Positions 49,633-59,840 of a stretch of 64,000 nucleotides of DNA are shown here, one piece after another. A program made the translations under genes and the position numbers. Within the stretch, counting starts at the first letter, position 1. Each line of letters begins with the position of its first letter. Source of the DNA: Flavobacteriales bacterium (lineage in GTDB: Bacteria; Bacteroidota; Bacteroidia; Flavobacteriales; Flavobacteriaceae); NCBI GenBank assembly GCA_004213995.1, contig SGZJ01000002.1, positions 40,202 to 104,201 on the forward strand. Direction: 5' to 3'. The notes beneath the pieces were generated by a model that saw nothing but the letters and a program-made list of their open reading frames with translations, was not told where the DNA came from and searched no databases.

Positions 49633-50799
49633 ATGCAAGATAATTTATTTGACAATACTGAAATAGCCTTTAAGGATAAATCTGTATTTGCTCTTTATCG
49701 TGGTTATATTATTTTTAAAATTATTTCTTTTCCACGTATTGTCTCTTTTGCAAAATTTATTTTGAGTTTTAAATTAATTTATCCCTTAACAAAACTATTA
49801 CTTAAAAACACAATGCTCAAGCAGTTTTGTGGGGGTCAAAATGAAGACGATTGTAAAAATTTAATACAGGATTTAAATTCCAGAAATGTATATTCTATTT
49901 TAGATTATTCTGTCGAAGGGCTAGAAAATGAACTTAGTTTTGAGGAAACTGTTTCACGCACATTAAATTTAATTGAATTAAATACAAGTAATAACTTTCC
50001 ATTTATTGTTTTTAAACCTACTGGAATCGGTCGTTTTGATCTATATAAAAAAAAATCGTCTAAAGCTAAGTTATCTGATTTAGAAAAAACTGAATGGTCA
50101 AAAGTACTATCCAGATATGATGTTATTTGTGATACTGCTCAAAAAAAGAATGTTTCTGTATTAATTGATGCCGAAGAAAGCTGGATTCAGTCAATTATTG
50201 ATGAGATATATGAGAATTTAATTGTAAAGTATAATTCTAAAAAGGCGGTCGTCTACAATACAGTTCAGGCTTACAGAACTGATCGATTAGAATATTTGAA
50301 AAAACTTTACCAAACTTTTTCTTCTACAGATTTTCATCTTGGTATTAAATTAGTAAGGGGAGCTTACATGGAAAAAGAAAGACAAAGAGCAAGATTTTTA
50401 AATTATATTGATCCTATTCATAAAAGTAAAAATGACACTGACAAATCCTTTAACAATTGTCTAATTTTTATGTTTGAAAATGTTGAATTATTTTCGATTT
50501 TTATTGGTAGCCATAATGAAAAGAGTAATTATTTAGCTTTAGATTATATTAATAAATATAATATTTCAAAAAATAAAGTTTGGTTTAGTCAATTATTCGG
50601 AATGAGTGATCATATTAGTTATAATCTTTCGGATAAAGGATACAATGTGGCTAAATACCTTCCATTTGGTCCTTTTAAAGGAGTAATACCATATCTATTT
50701 AGAAGAGCTGAAGAAAATACTGCCATTGAAGGTCAAACTTCAAGAGAGTTATTTCTTTATAAAAAAGAAATAAAAAGGAGAAATTATTCAAAGCTGTAA
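49633..50799 (+). CDS. Proline dehydrogenase family protein
   Basis: SVLIDAEESWIQSIID, VYNTVQAYRTDRL, GIKLVRGAYMEKER, IGSHNEKSNYLA. Confidence 0.9.
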   Translation: MQDNLFDNTEIAFKDKSVFALYRGYIIFKIISFPRIVSFAKFILSFKLIYPLTKLLLKNTMLKQFCGGQNEDDCKNLIQDLNSRNVYSILDYSVEGLENELSFEETVSRTLNLIELNTSNNFPFIVFKPTGIGRFDLYKKKSSKAKLSDLEKTEWSKVLSRYDVICDTAQKKNVSVLIDAEESWIQSIIDEIYENLIVKYNSKKAVVYNTVQAYRTDRLEYLKKLYQTFSSTDFHLGIKLVRGAYMEKERQRARFLNYIDPIHKSKNDTDKSFNNCLIFMFENVELFSIFIGSHNEKSNYLALDYINKYNISKNKVWFSQLFGMSDHISYNLSDKGYNVAKYLPFGPFKGVIPYLFRRAEENTAIEGQTSRELFLYKKEIKRRNYSKL

Positions 50800-51155
50800 T
50801 CAAAAACTTTTACTTCTTTTGCACAATTCTCTAGACTAACTGAATAGTTTTTTGTTTTAATAATCTTTTCAATTACATACACATTACAGCTATCAAGTTT
50901 AGTATTGCTTTTAGAAAAATTAACGTCCCCGTTTTTTAAAATATCTTGAACCTGATTGGCTGTTATAATATTTTTTGCAAATGCAGAATGTAGTTTTTGT
51001 GAGTAATGAACATTTTTACTATTAACATCATTTAAAACTCTAGCATCAGGAAGATAGGGGAATTTTGTATTTTTTTTATCCCATATAAAAGTTAGGATTA
51101 AAATGCCAATTAAAAATCCACCCATGAAATAAATGAGTCTATTGCTTAATTTCAT
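50784..51155 (-). CDS. DUF4258-like small membrane-anchored protein
   Basis: N-terminal TM; VHYSQKLHSAFAKNIITANQVQDILKNGDVN. Overlaps ald by 4 nt. Confidence 0.65.
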   Translation of the reverse strand: MKLSNRLIYFMGGFLIGILILTFIWDKKNTKFPYLPDARVLNDVNSKNVHYSQKLHSAFAKNIITANQVQDILKNGDVNFSKSNTKLDSCNVYVIEKIIKTKNYSVSLENCAKEVKVFDYSFE

Positions 51156-52351
51156 AATATGTTGTTTATGTCATTATATTTAATATCAAGTATTTGACTT
51201 AAAACCATTTTGGTACTTAAACCATTATATAAGTATACACCTTTTTTAAAAGAATTGTTATTTCTTATAAAATTTTCAAAGCTTCCAAATTTCACAGACT
51301 TAACTAAATATGGAGTTATTACATTGCTTAAGCATAAAGATGAAGTTCTTGAATATCTAGAAGGTATGTTGGGAACACAATAATGTATTACATCGTGTTT
51401 TACAAATGTAGATTTATCATGACTTGTTAATTCACTTGTTTGAAAGGTTCCTCCGGTGTCTATACTAACGTCAATAATAATTGCTCCTTTTTTCATTTTT
51501 AATACCATATCTTCTGAAATTACAGACTCAGAACTAGTACTGCTTGTGATTGTTCCTATAGCAACATCACATCTCATCAATGCTTTTAAAAGTTGTTTCT
51601 TTTGTATTGTTGAGCTGTATATTGGATTGCCAATTAATTTTTGAATTTTATTTAATTTAAAAATTGAATTACTAAAAACTTTTACACTAGCTCCTAATCT
51701 TGTTGCTGTTAATGCAGCAGCCTCGGCAATTTTATCAGAACCAATAATAACAATTTCTGTAGGTGGAACGCCACTAATATTTCCCAAAAACAATCCTTTT
51801 CCATTTGTGTTTACATTTGACATAAGCTCTGAAGATATTAAAACTGCAGCTTGGCCAGTAATATCGCCTAATTGATCTGAAACAGGAAAGTATCCATCAT
51901 CTTCCTCTATAAATTCAAAGGCAACACAAGTAATTTTTTTATTAATAAGTTTGGTGATATATGGTGAAGATTGTTTTTTTAATTCTAAAGCAGAAATTAA
52001 AATTGAATTTGGCTTGATTAAATTAATTTCGAGATCTGTTAGTGGAGCAATTTTTAAAATTAAAGAACATTTGTATACTTCTTCTTTAGAATTTACAATT
52101 TTAGCGCCAGCTTCTGAATACTCTAAATCTGAAAAGTTTGAGCCTAATCCAGCTCCAGATTCAATAAATATTCGAAAATCATTCGAGGTTAGATAACTAA
52201 CAGAGTCAGGAGTTAGACAAATTCTTTTTTCGTTATTTTCATCTTCCTTTGGGACTCCAATTATAAATTCTTTTTTTATTTGGTTTAACTCAAGTCTTTC
52301 TTCTTGTGGTAAAAGTTGTTCTTTACTAAATGGATAATTTATTTTATTCAT
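51152..52351 (-). CDS. ald: Alanine dehydrogenase
   Basis: IGVPKEDENNEKRICLTPDSV, IFIESGAGLGSNFSD, GSDKIAEAAALTATRLGASVKVF. Confidence 0.88.
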   Translation of the reverse strand: MNKINYPFSKEQLLPQEERLELNQIKKEFIIGVPKEDENNEKRICLTPDSVSYLTSNDFRIFIESGAGLGSNFSDLEYSEAGAKIVNSKEEVYKCSLILKIAPLTDLEINLIKPNSILISALELKKQSSPYITKLINKKITCVAFEFIEEDDGYFPVSDQLGDITGQAAVLISSELMSNVNTNGKGLFLGNISGVPPTEIVIIGSDKIAEAAALTATRLGASVKVFSNSIFKLNKIQKLIGNPIYSSTIQKKQLLKALMRCDVAIGTITSSTSSESVISEDMVLKMKKGAIIIDVSIDTGGTFQTSELTSHDKSTFVKHDVIHYCVPNIPSRYSRTSSLCLSNVITPYLVKSVKFGSFENFIRNNNSFKKGVYLYNGLSTKMVLSQILDIKYNDINNIL

Positions 52352-52763
52352 TTATATCTATTTCTATAGTTCTGGTATCATCTTCTGATTCCTTAAAATT
52401 AATATAATTTACATTATTAGGTATTAAGTTTGGTATTTTTTCTGCCCATTCTAAAAAACACCAATTATTTTGAGACATGTAATCTTCAACTCCAATATCA
52501 AGAGCTTCATATTCATTTTCGATTCGATAAAAATCAAAATGAAAGACAGTTGATCCATTTGCATTGTATTCATTTACTATTGAGAAAGTTGGGCTAGAAA
52601 CATTATCTGTACTTCCAAGTCTATTAACCAATGCTTTTATTAATGTTGTCTTACCAGACCCCATAACTCCATTAAAAATTAAAGTTTTACAAGTTGCATT
52701 TTTAAGTATAAAATCAGCTGCTAAGCTTATGTCTTCCAGGTTGTAGTTTATTATTTTATTCAT
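52344..52763 (-). CDS. tsaE: tRNA (adenosine(37)-N6)-threonylcarbamoyltransferase complex ATPase subunit TsaE
   Basis: FNGVMGSGKTTLIKALV, SSPTFSIVNEYN, FHFDFYRIE, CFLEWAEK. Confidence 0.95.
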   Translation of the reverse strand: MNKIINYNLEDISLAADFILKNATCKTLIFNGVMGSGKTTLIKALVNRLGSTDNVSSPTFSIVNEYNANGSTVFHFDFYRIENEYEALDIGVEDYMSQNNWCFLEWAEKIPNLIPNNVNYINFKESEDDTRTIEIDINE

Positions 52764-52765
52764 GT

Positions 52766-54310
52766 TTACTTAGGCTCTAAAACAACATAAGGAATTATCA
52801 TTTCTTCCATAGAAATACCTCCATGTTGGTATGTGTCTTTAAAATATGAAACATAATAATTGAAGTTATTTGGATAAGCAAAGAAACTATTATCTTTTGC
52901 AAAAATAAATGGACTATTAATAGAAACAGAAGGTAGGCCAATTTTATTTGGCTCCATAAAAGAAACTACCTCTTTATAGTTAAATGATAAGCTTTTACCT
53001 GTTTTATATCTAAGATTTGAGCTTAAATCTTTATTTCCAATAACTTTAGTTGGATTTTTTACATTGATAGTTCCATGATCTGTAGTTATTATTAATTTAA
53101 AATTAAGTTCTGCAGCTTGTTTAATTATCCCCATTAGAGGAGAATTATTAAACCAACTAGCAGTTAATGATCTATAACTTTTGTCATTAGAGGCTAGTTC
53201 TTTAATCATCTCCATTTCAGTTTTAGAGTGAGATAACATATCAACAAAGTTATATACTAATGTAATTAAATCATTTTCAGCTTTAGATTTAAAATCATCT
53301 TCTAACTTTCTGCCATTTTTTAAATTTGTTATCTTAATGTATTCGTTTTTTAAATTAGATAATCCCAATTTATTTAAATTTTCTTGTAGTAATTCATTTT
53401 CATAAAGGTTTTTACCTCCCTCTTCGTGGTCAAATTTCCAATATTGAGGAAATTTATCCTTAATATCTAGCGGCATTAGTCCAGAAAATAAAGCATTTCT
53501 GGCATATTGAGTAGCTGAAGGTAAAATACTAAAATAAGGCTCTTCCAAGATTTTGTTATAATATTTTAAAATGTAAGGCTCAATAGTTTTCCACTGATCA
53601 TATCTTAGATTATCAATAACTACAAATAAAGTTTTTTGAGAAGGTGATATTTCATTTGTTAATCTATCGGAAATTAGTCGATTTGAAAGTATGGGCTTAT
53701 CCTCAAATCCATTGATCCAATTTTCATAGTTCTTATCAATAAACCTTGAAAATGAGTTATTACATTCAGTTTTTTGAGAAATTAATATCTCTTCCATTGT
53801 AGATTCACCAGTATCATTTAATTGAAGTTCCCAGTATATGAGTTTTAAATATAGATTTACCCAATCTTGATAACAATTAGCAGAAGATAAATCGTTTGAA
53901 ATTTTTCTAAACTCTTGTTGGTAATTTGTTAAAGTTCTCTCTGAAACTAATTTAGACTGAGAGAGAGCTTTTTTTAGACTCAATAAAATTTGATTAGGAT
54001 TAACTGGCTTAATTAAATAATCAGATATTTTATTTCCTATTGCGTCTTCCATTATGTTTTCTTCCTCACTTTTGGTAATCATTATAATGGGAACATTGTA
54101 GTCAAGCTCATTTATAATATTCAAAACCTCTAATCCACTTAAACCGACCATATTTTCATCTAATAATAGTGCTGAATATTTATTGTTTTTAAACATCTCT
54201 ATACCTTCAACTCCGTTATTAGATACATCCAATTCGTATCCTTTATTTTCAAGAAATATTATCAAGGGCTTTAATAAATCTATTTCATCATCAATCCAAA
54301 GAACTCTCAT
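52766..54310 (-). CDS. porX: Two-component response regulator PorX (REC + PglZ domains), T9SS-associated
   Basis: MRVLWIDDEIDLLKPLIIFLENKGYELDVSNNG, LLLDENMVGLSGLEVL, FVVIDNLRYDQW, TDHGTI, DTYQHGGISMEEMIIP. ATG at 54310 preferred. Confidence 0.92.
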   Translation of the reverse strand: MRVLWIDDEIDLLKPLIIFLENKGYELDVSNNGVEGIEMFKNNKYSALLLDENMVGLSGLEVLNIINELDYNVPIIMITKSEEENIMEDAIGNKISDYLIKPVNPNQILLSLKKALSQSKLVSERTLTNYQQEFRKISNDLSSANCYQDWVNLYLKLIYWELQLNDTGESTMEEILISQKTECNNSFSRFIDKNYENWINGFEDKPILSNRLISDRLTNEISPSQKTLFVVIDNLRYDQWKTIEPYILKYYNKILEEPYFSILPSATQYARNALFSGLMPLDIKDKFPQYWKFDHEEGGKNLYENELLQENLNKLGLSNLKNEYIKITNLKNGRKLEDDFKSKAENDLITLVYNFVDMLSHSKTEMEMIKELASNDKSYRSLTASWFNNSPLMGIIKQAAELNFKLIITTDHGTINVKNPTKVIGNKDLSSNLRYKTGKSLSFNYKEVVSFMEPNKIGLPSVSINSPFIFAKDNSFFAYPNNFNYYVSYFKDTYQHGGISMEEMIIPYVVLEPK

Positions 54311-54411
54311 GGTTAAGTAATTATAATTATTTAAATATATAAAACGTATAAATTTAAGCAATTATTATAATCATACATTATCAATTAACGTATGTTTTAT
54401 CTTATTTTTCA

Positions 54412-54419
54412 TATTTTTG
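54412..54419 (+). promoter_or_regulatory. -7 box TATTTTTG directly upstream of lpxD
   Basis: TAnnTTTG; its terminal TTG was used as the start codon in the ORF track (54417). True ATG at 54426. Confidence 0.55.
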
Positions 54420-54425
54420 CAGAGT

Positions 54426-55409
54426 ATGATTTATAGTGCCTTAAAATTAGCAGAATATTTAGACGGTAAACTACAAGGTAACCCTGATGTTAAGGTCACT
54501 AATATTGCTAAAATACAAGAGGCAAACAAAGATTCTGTTACATTTCTTTCAAATAAAAAATACACTCAATATGTTCATAACACTAAAGCTTCAATAATTG
54601 TAGTTGATAATGATTTTAATATTGATGATCAGATTACGCCTGTAATTATTAGAGTTGAGAATGCATATATTGGTTTTGTTAAGATGTTGCATCTATTTAA
54701 TAAAACTAAAGAAATTCAATCTGGGATTAGTGAATTGTCAAACGTCTCAGAAAGCTCAGATATTTCAAATGATGTTTATATTGGTTCCTTTTCTACAATT
54801 TGTTCAAATACAAAACTTCATGAAAATGTAAAAATTCATGAAAATGTTTTTATTGGAGAAAATGTAATAATTGGGAGTAACACTATAATATGTTCTGGAG
54901 TTAAAATTTTAAACGACTGTATTATTGGAAACAATTGTATAATTAATTCAAACTCTGTAATTGGATCTGATGGCTTTGGTTTTGCGCCTGATAAAACGGG
55001 TACTTATATCAAGATACCTCAAATTGGAAATGTTATTATTAAAGATAATGTAAGTGTTGGGGCTTTAACTACAATAGATAGGGCTACCTTAGGATCTACA
55101 ATTATTAATGAGGGAGTTAAATTAGATAACCAAGTTCAAATAGCGCACAATGTTATCATTGGAAAAAATACTGTAATTGCAGCTCAATCTGGTATTGCTG
55201 GTTCATCTATTATTGGAGAAAACTGTCAGTTAGGTGGACAATCCGGAGTTAGTGGTCATCTTAACATAGGGGATAATGTCAAAATCATGGGTAAATCTGC
55301 AGTTACTAACAATATTAAAAGCAATACAACTGTTAAAGGTTCTCCTGCATTTAACTCTACTGATTTTAATAGATCTTATGTGCACTTTAAAAATTTAAAT
55401 AATAAATAA
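54426..55409 (+). CDS. lpxD: UDP-3-O-(3-hydroxyacyl)glucosamine N-acyltransferase
   Basis: Hexapeptide repeats; [38 protein letters not shown]. Confidence 0.95.
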   Translation: MIYSALKLAEYLDGKLQGNPDVKVTNIAKIQEANKDSVTFLSNKKYTQYVHNTKASIIVVDNDFNIDDQITPVIIRVENAYIGFVKMLHLFNKTKEIQSGISELSNVSESSDISNDVYIGSFSTICSNTKLHENVKIHENVFIGENVIIGSNTIICSGVKILNDCIIGNNCIINSNSVIGSDGFGFAPDKTGTYIKIPQIGNVIIKDNVSVGALTTIDRATLGSTIINEGVKLDNQVQIAHNVIIGKNTVIAAQSGIAGSSIIGENCQLGGQSGVSGHLNIGDNVKIMGKSAVTNNIKSNTTVKGSPAFNSTDFNRSYVHFKNLNNK

Positions 55410-56809
55410 TGATTACTACCGAAATTAAACAAACTACAATATCCAAACCTGTCTCGTTAAGTGGAGTTGGTTTACATACTGGACAAGAAGTTAAATTAAC
55501 ATTTATGCCTGCTAAAGCTGATAATGGATATACTTTTACCAGAGTTGATTTGGACGGTAATCCGATAATCGAAGCTAACATTAATTTTGTTACAAGTACT
55601 CAAAGAGGCACAGTTCTTGAAAAAAATGGTGTAACTATACAGACATGTGAACATGTTTTAGCTGCATTAGTCGGTTTAGAGATAGATAATGTTAACATTG
55701 AATTAAATGCTTCTGAGCCTCCAATAATGGATGGTTCATCAAAGTATTTTGTTGAAGCATTAGAATCTGCTGGTAAAGTAGATTTAGATCATTTTAGAGA
55801 AGAATATGTTGTTAAAAATGTTATTTCTTATAAAGATGAAAAATCAGGAAGTGAAATTACTATTATTCCAAGTGATCGTTACGAAGTTACCACAATGGTA
55901 GATTTTGGAACCAAAATATTAGGAACACAAAATGCTACATTGAACAATTTAGAAGATTTTAAAAATGAAATTTCAAACTCTAGAACTTTTAGTTTTCTTC
56001 ACGAAATTGAAATGTTATTAAATGAAGGTCTAATTAAAGGTGGGGATTTAAATAATGCAATTGTATATGTTGATAAAGAATTATCTAAATCTACAATGGA
56101 GAAGTTAAAAATTGCCTTTAATAAAAATGACATAAAAGTTAAGTCAAATGGTATATTAGACAATTTGACCTTACATTATCCTAACGAAGCAGCTAGACAT
56201 AAACTGCTTGATGTTATTGGTGATTTAGCTTTAGCCGGAGTAAGGCTAAGAGGTAAGGTTATAGCAAACAAGCCTGGGCATTATGTAAATACAAAATTTG
56301 CAAAAAAATTAAGTGATATCATAAAGATAGAAAAAAAGAATAACGTACCAATTGTTGATTTAAATTGTGATCCTATAATGGATACTAATAAAATTATGGA
56401 AGTCTTACCACATAGACCACCATTTTTATTTGTAGATAAAATTTATGAACTAACAAGTTCTAATGTTGTTGGAATTAAAAATGTCACAATTAATGAAACA
56501 TTTTTTCAGGGTCATTTCCCTGGTTTTCCTGTAATGCCCGGTGTATTAATAGTTGAAGCAATGGCCCAAATAGGAGGTATACTAGTTTTAAATACATTTG
56601 AAAATCCTGAAGATTATTTAACTTTCTTTGCTAAAATTGATAAAGTTAAATTTAAAAATAAGGTTTTCCCTGGAGATACAATTATTTTTAAGTGTACTTT
56701 AATATCTCCAATTAGAAGAGGTATATGTCACATGCAAGGATATGCTTACGCAAACGGAAAATTATGTGCTGAAGCAGAACTAATTGCGCAAATAACTAAA
56801 GTTAAATAA
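55409..56809 (+). CDS. lpxC/fabZ: Bifunctional UDP-3-O-acyl-GlcNAc deacetylase / 3-hydroxyacyl-ACP dehydratase
   Basis: LpxC: SGVGLHTGQEVKLTF, CEHVLAALVGLEIDNV. FabZ: LPHRPPFLFVDKI, GHFPGFPVMPGVLIVEAMAQ. Confidence 0.96.
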   Translation: MITTEIKQTTISKPVSLSGVGLHTGQEVKLTFMPAKADNGYTFTRVDLDGNPIIEANINFVTSTQRGTVLEKNGVTIQTCEHVLAALVGLEIDNVNIELNASEPPIMDGSSKYFVEALESAGKVDLDHFREEYVVKNVISYKDEKSGSEITIIPSDRYEVTTMVDFGTKILGTQNATLNNLEDFKNEISNSRTFSFLHEIEMLLNEGLIKGGDLNNAIVYVDKELSKSTMEKLKIAFNKNDIKVKSNGILDNLTLHYPNEAARHKLLDVIGDLALAGVRLRGKVIANKPGHYVNTKFAKKLSDIIKIEKKNNVPIVDLNCDPIMDTNKIMEVLPHRPPFLFVDKIYELTSSNVVGIKNVTINETFFQGHFPGFPVMPGVLIVEAMAQIGGILVLNTFENPEDYLTFFAKIDKVKFKNKVFPGDTIIFKCTLISPIRRGICHMQGYAYANGKLCAEAELIAQITKVK

Positions 56810-57589
56810 ATGAAACAACCATTATCATATATACACCCAAGTGCAAAAATTGCCAAAAACGTAGTAATTGAACCATTTACAACAATAGATGGGAACGTAA
56901 CTATTGGTGAAGGAACTTGGATAGGACCCAACGTAACTATCATGGATGGTGCAAAAATAGGTAAAAACTGTAGTGTTTTTCCTGGATCTGTTATTTCAGC
57001 AACACCCCAAGACTTAAAGTATAATAATGAAGAGACAACAGTGGAAATTGGCGATAATGTCACCATTAGAGAATGTGTAACTATAAACAAAGGCACTTCT
57101 GATAGAATGAAGACTGTGATTGGCAATAACTGTCTTATAATGGCTTATTGTCATATTGCTCACGATTGCGTAGTTGGAGATAATTGTATATTTTCAAATA
57201 ATTCAACACTTGCAGGTCACGTTACTGTAGGAGATTATGTTATTATTTCAGGTATGGCTGCAGTACATCAATTTTGTTCTATAGGTGATCATGCTTTTGT
57301 TACAGGTGGTTCTCTTGTTAGAAAAGATGTTCCTCCATATGTAAAAGCAGCAAGAGAACCTTTATCTTATGTTGGAATTAATTCTGTTGGCTTAAGAAGA
57401 AGAGGCTTTGATTCTAAAAAAATCTCTGAAATTCAGAATATATATAGATATTTATATCAAAAGAATTATAACAATACTCAAGCATGTCAAATTATTGAAG
57501 CAGAAATGGAAGCATCTACTGAAAGAGATAAAATTTTACTATTTATAAAAAATTCACATAGAGGTATAATGAAAGGATACTTCAAATAA
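56810..57589 (+). CDS. lpxA: Acyl-ACP--UDP-N-acetylglucosamine O-acyltransferase
   Basis: SYIHPSAKIAKNVVIEPF, ISATPQDLKYNNEETTVEIGDNVTIRECVTINKGT. Confidence 0.96.
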   Translation: MKQPLSYIHPSAKIAKNVVIEPFTTIDGNVTIGEGTWIGPNVTIMDGAKIGKNCSVFPGSVISATPQDLKYNNEETTVEIGDNVTIRECVTINKGTSDRMKTVIGNNCLIMAYCHIAHDCVVGDNCIFSNNSTLAGHVTVGDYVIISGMAAVHQFCSIGDHAFVTGGSLVRKDVPPYVKAAREPLSYVGINSVGLRRRGFDSKKISEIQNIYRYLYQKNYNNTQACQIIEAEMEASTERDKILLFIKNSHRGIMKGYFK

Positions 57590-57596
57590 AATTAAT

Positions 57597-58163
57597 ATGG
57601 CAAATACAAGTGACATAAGAAATGGATTATGCATAAGATATAATCACGACATTTTTAAAATAATTGAGTTCTTACATGTAAAACCTGGAAAAGGACCTGC
57701 ATTTGTTCGAACAAAACTTAAAAGTGTTACTAACGGTAAAGTAATTGATAATACATTCTCTGCTGGTCATAAAATTGACGAGGTAAGAGTTGAAACTCAT
57801 AAATATCAGTTTTTATATAACGACGGAGACGATTTTCATTTTATGAACTCTCAGGATTACAATCAAATTTCTTTAAATAAAGACTTAATTGATAGTTCTA
57901 ATTTGTTAAAAGAAGGGGTTTTAGTAACTGTAATTATTAATTCTGAAGATGGACTGCCACTTTCTGTAGAAATGCCTGCTAGTGTTGTTTTAGAAGTTGT
58001 TTCAGCTGAACCTGGTGTTAAAGGTAATACAGCTACTAATGCAACAAAACCTGCAACTGTTGAAACTGGAGCTATAATTAATGTACCTCTTTTTATTAAT
58101 GAGGGTGATAAAATAAAAATTGAAACTGAAAAAGGAACATACAAAGAAAGATTTAAAGAATAA
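57597..58163 (+). CDS. efp: Elongation factor P
   Basis: ADTSDIRNG-type start, HVKPGKGPAFVRTKLKSVTNGKVIDNTF, about 188 aa. Confidence 0.97.
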   Translation: MANTSDIRNGLCIRYNHDIFKIIEFLHVKPGKGPAFVRTKLKSVTNGKVIDNTFSAGHKIDEVRVETHKYQFLYNDGDDFHFMNSQDYNQISLNKDLIDSSNLLKEGVLVTVIINSEDGLPLSVEMPASVVLEVVSAEPGVKGNTATNATKPATVETGAIINVPLFINEGDKIKIETEKGTYKERFKE

Positions 58164-58166
58164 AAT

Positions 58167-59039
58167 ATGAGTGTATTAGTAAATAAAGATTCAAGAATTA
58201 TAGTCCAAGGTTTTACAGGTGGTGAGGGAACTTTCCACTCTACTCAAATGATAGATTATGGAACTAATTTAGTTGGAGGAGTAACACCAGGGAAAGGTGG
58301 TACAGAACATTTAGGAAAGCCTGTTTATAATACTGTAGAAGAGGCTGTTTATAAATTAAACGCTGATACATCAATTATTTTTGTTCCACCAGCATTTGCA
58401 GCTGATGCAATAATGGAGGCAGCTGATGCAAAAATTAAAACTATAATTACGATTACAGAGGGGATACCAACTTCAGACATGATAAAGGTTAAAAATTACT
58501 TAAACAATAAAGATTGTGTTTTGGTTGGTCCTAATTGTCCTGGAGTTATAACTCCAGATGAAGCTAAAGTGGGTATTATGCCTGGTTTTGTATTTAAGAA
58601 AGGTAATGTAGGTATTGTCTCTAAATCAGGTACTTTAACTTATGAAGCAGCTGATCAGGTAGTAAAACAGGGTTATGGTATTAGCACCGCAATTGGAATT
58701 GGTGGAGATCCTATAATTGGGACTACAACTAAAGATGCTTTAGAGATGCTAATAAATGACGATGAAACAAATTGTGTAGTGATGATTGGTGAAATTGGTG
58801 GACAGCTTGAGGCAGATGCTGCTAACTGGTATAAATCAAGTGGAAGTAATAAACCTGTAGTTGGATTTATTGCAGGTGAAACAGCACCAGCTGGAAGAAC
58901 AATGGGGCATGCAGGAGCAATAGTTGGTGGTAGTGACGATACAGCTCAGGCAAAAAAAGAAATATTAACCAAGTGCGGAATTAATGTTGTTAATTCACCT
59001 GCTGATATAGGAAAAGAAGTTAAACTTATTCTTAATTAA
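58167..59039 (+). CDS. sucD: Succinate--CoA ligase subunit alpha
   Basis: IVQGFTGGEGTFHSTQMIDYGTNLVGGVTPGKGG, GPNCPGVI, GHAGAIVGG. Confidence 0.97.
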   Translation: MSVLVNKDSRIIVQGFTGGEGTFHSTQMIDYGTNLVGGVTPGKGGTEHLGKPVYNTVEEAVYKLNADTSIIFVPPAFAADAIMEAADAKIKTIITITEGIPTSDMIKVKNYLNNKDCVLVGPNCPGVITPDEAKVGIMPGFVFKKGNVGIVSKSGTLTYEAADQVVKQGYGISTAIGIGGDPIIGTTTKDALEMLINDDETNCVVMIGEIGGQLEADAANWYKSSGSNKPVVGFIAGETAPAGRTMGHAGAIVGGSDDTAQAKKEILTKCGINVVNSPADIGKEVKLILN

Positions 59040-59045
59040 AGATAT

Positions 59046-59789
59046 ATGTTATTAAAAGACAAAAACGTAATTATAACAGGTGCTACAAGAGGTATAGGTA
59101 AAGGTATTGCTTTAGAATTTGCAAAGCAAGGTGCAAATATTGCATTTACCTACAGTAGATCTGTGGATGAGGCTAAGGATTTAGAAAAAGAATTATCAAA
59201 TTTTGGTGTAAAAGCAAAATCATTTCAAAGTGATGCTTCTAACTATGATGATTCACATAAACTAATTGAAAGTATTCTTTTGGATTTTGATACAATTGAT
59301 GTCTTAGTTAATAATGCAGGTATCACAAAAGATAACTTATTAATGAGAATGCAAGAGTCTGATTTTGATATAGTTATAAATGTTAATCTAAAGTCAGTGT
59401 TTAATATGACTAAAGCAGTTCAAAAAACAATGCTTAAGCAAAGATATGGCTCAATAATAAACATGAGCTCTGTAGTTGGAGTGAAAGGAAATGCAGGACA
59501 AACTAATTACGCTGCATCAAAAGCTGGTATTATTGGATTTTCTAAATCAGTTGCTTTAGAACTTGGATCAAGAAACATAAGATGTAATGTTGTTGCGCCA
59601 GGATTTATAGAAACTGAAATGACAGCAAAACTTAATGAAGATACAGTTAATGAATGGAGAAAAGGTATTCCACTTAAAAGAGGAGGGACCCCACAAGATA
59701 TTGCAAATACATGCACATGGTTAGCCAGTGATTTATCTTCTTATGTGACAGGTCAAGTTATTAATGTTGATGGTGGAATGTTAACATAA
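59046..59789 (+). CDS. fabG: 3-oxoacyl-[acyl-carrier-protein] reductase
   Basis: ITGATRGIGKGIALEFAKQGA, NNAGITKDNLLMRM, YAASKAGIIGFSKS, INVDGGM. Confidence 0.95.
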   Translation: MLLKDKNVIITGATRGIGKGIALEFAKQGANIAFTYSRSVDEAKDLEKELSNFGVKAKSFQSDASNYDDSHKLIESILLDFDTIDVLVNNAGITKDNLLMRMQESDFDIVINVNLKSVFNMTKAVQKTMLKQRYGSIINMSSVVGVKGNAGQTNYAASKAGIIGFSKSVALELGSRNIRCNVVAPGFIETEMTAKLNEDTVNEWRKGIPLKRGGTPQDIANTCTWLASDLSSYVTGQVINVDGGMLT

Positions 59790-59840
59790 ATAATAATTTT
59801 TATATATAAATTTAATACAAACAAAAAAAACAAAAAAAAC

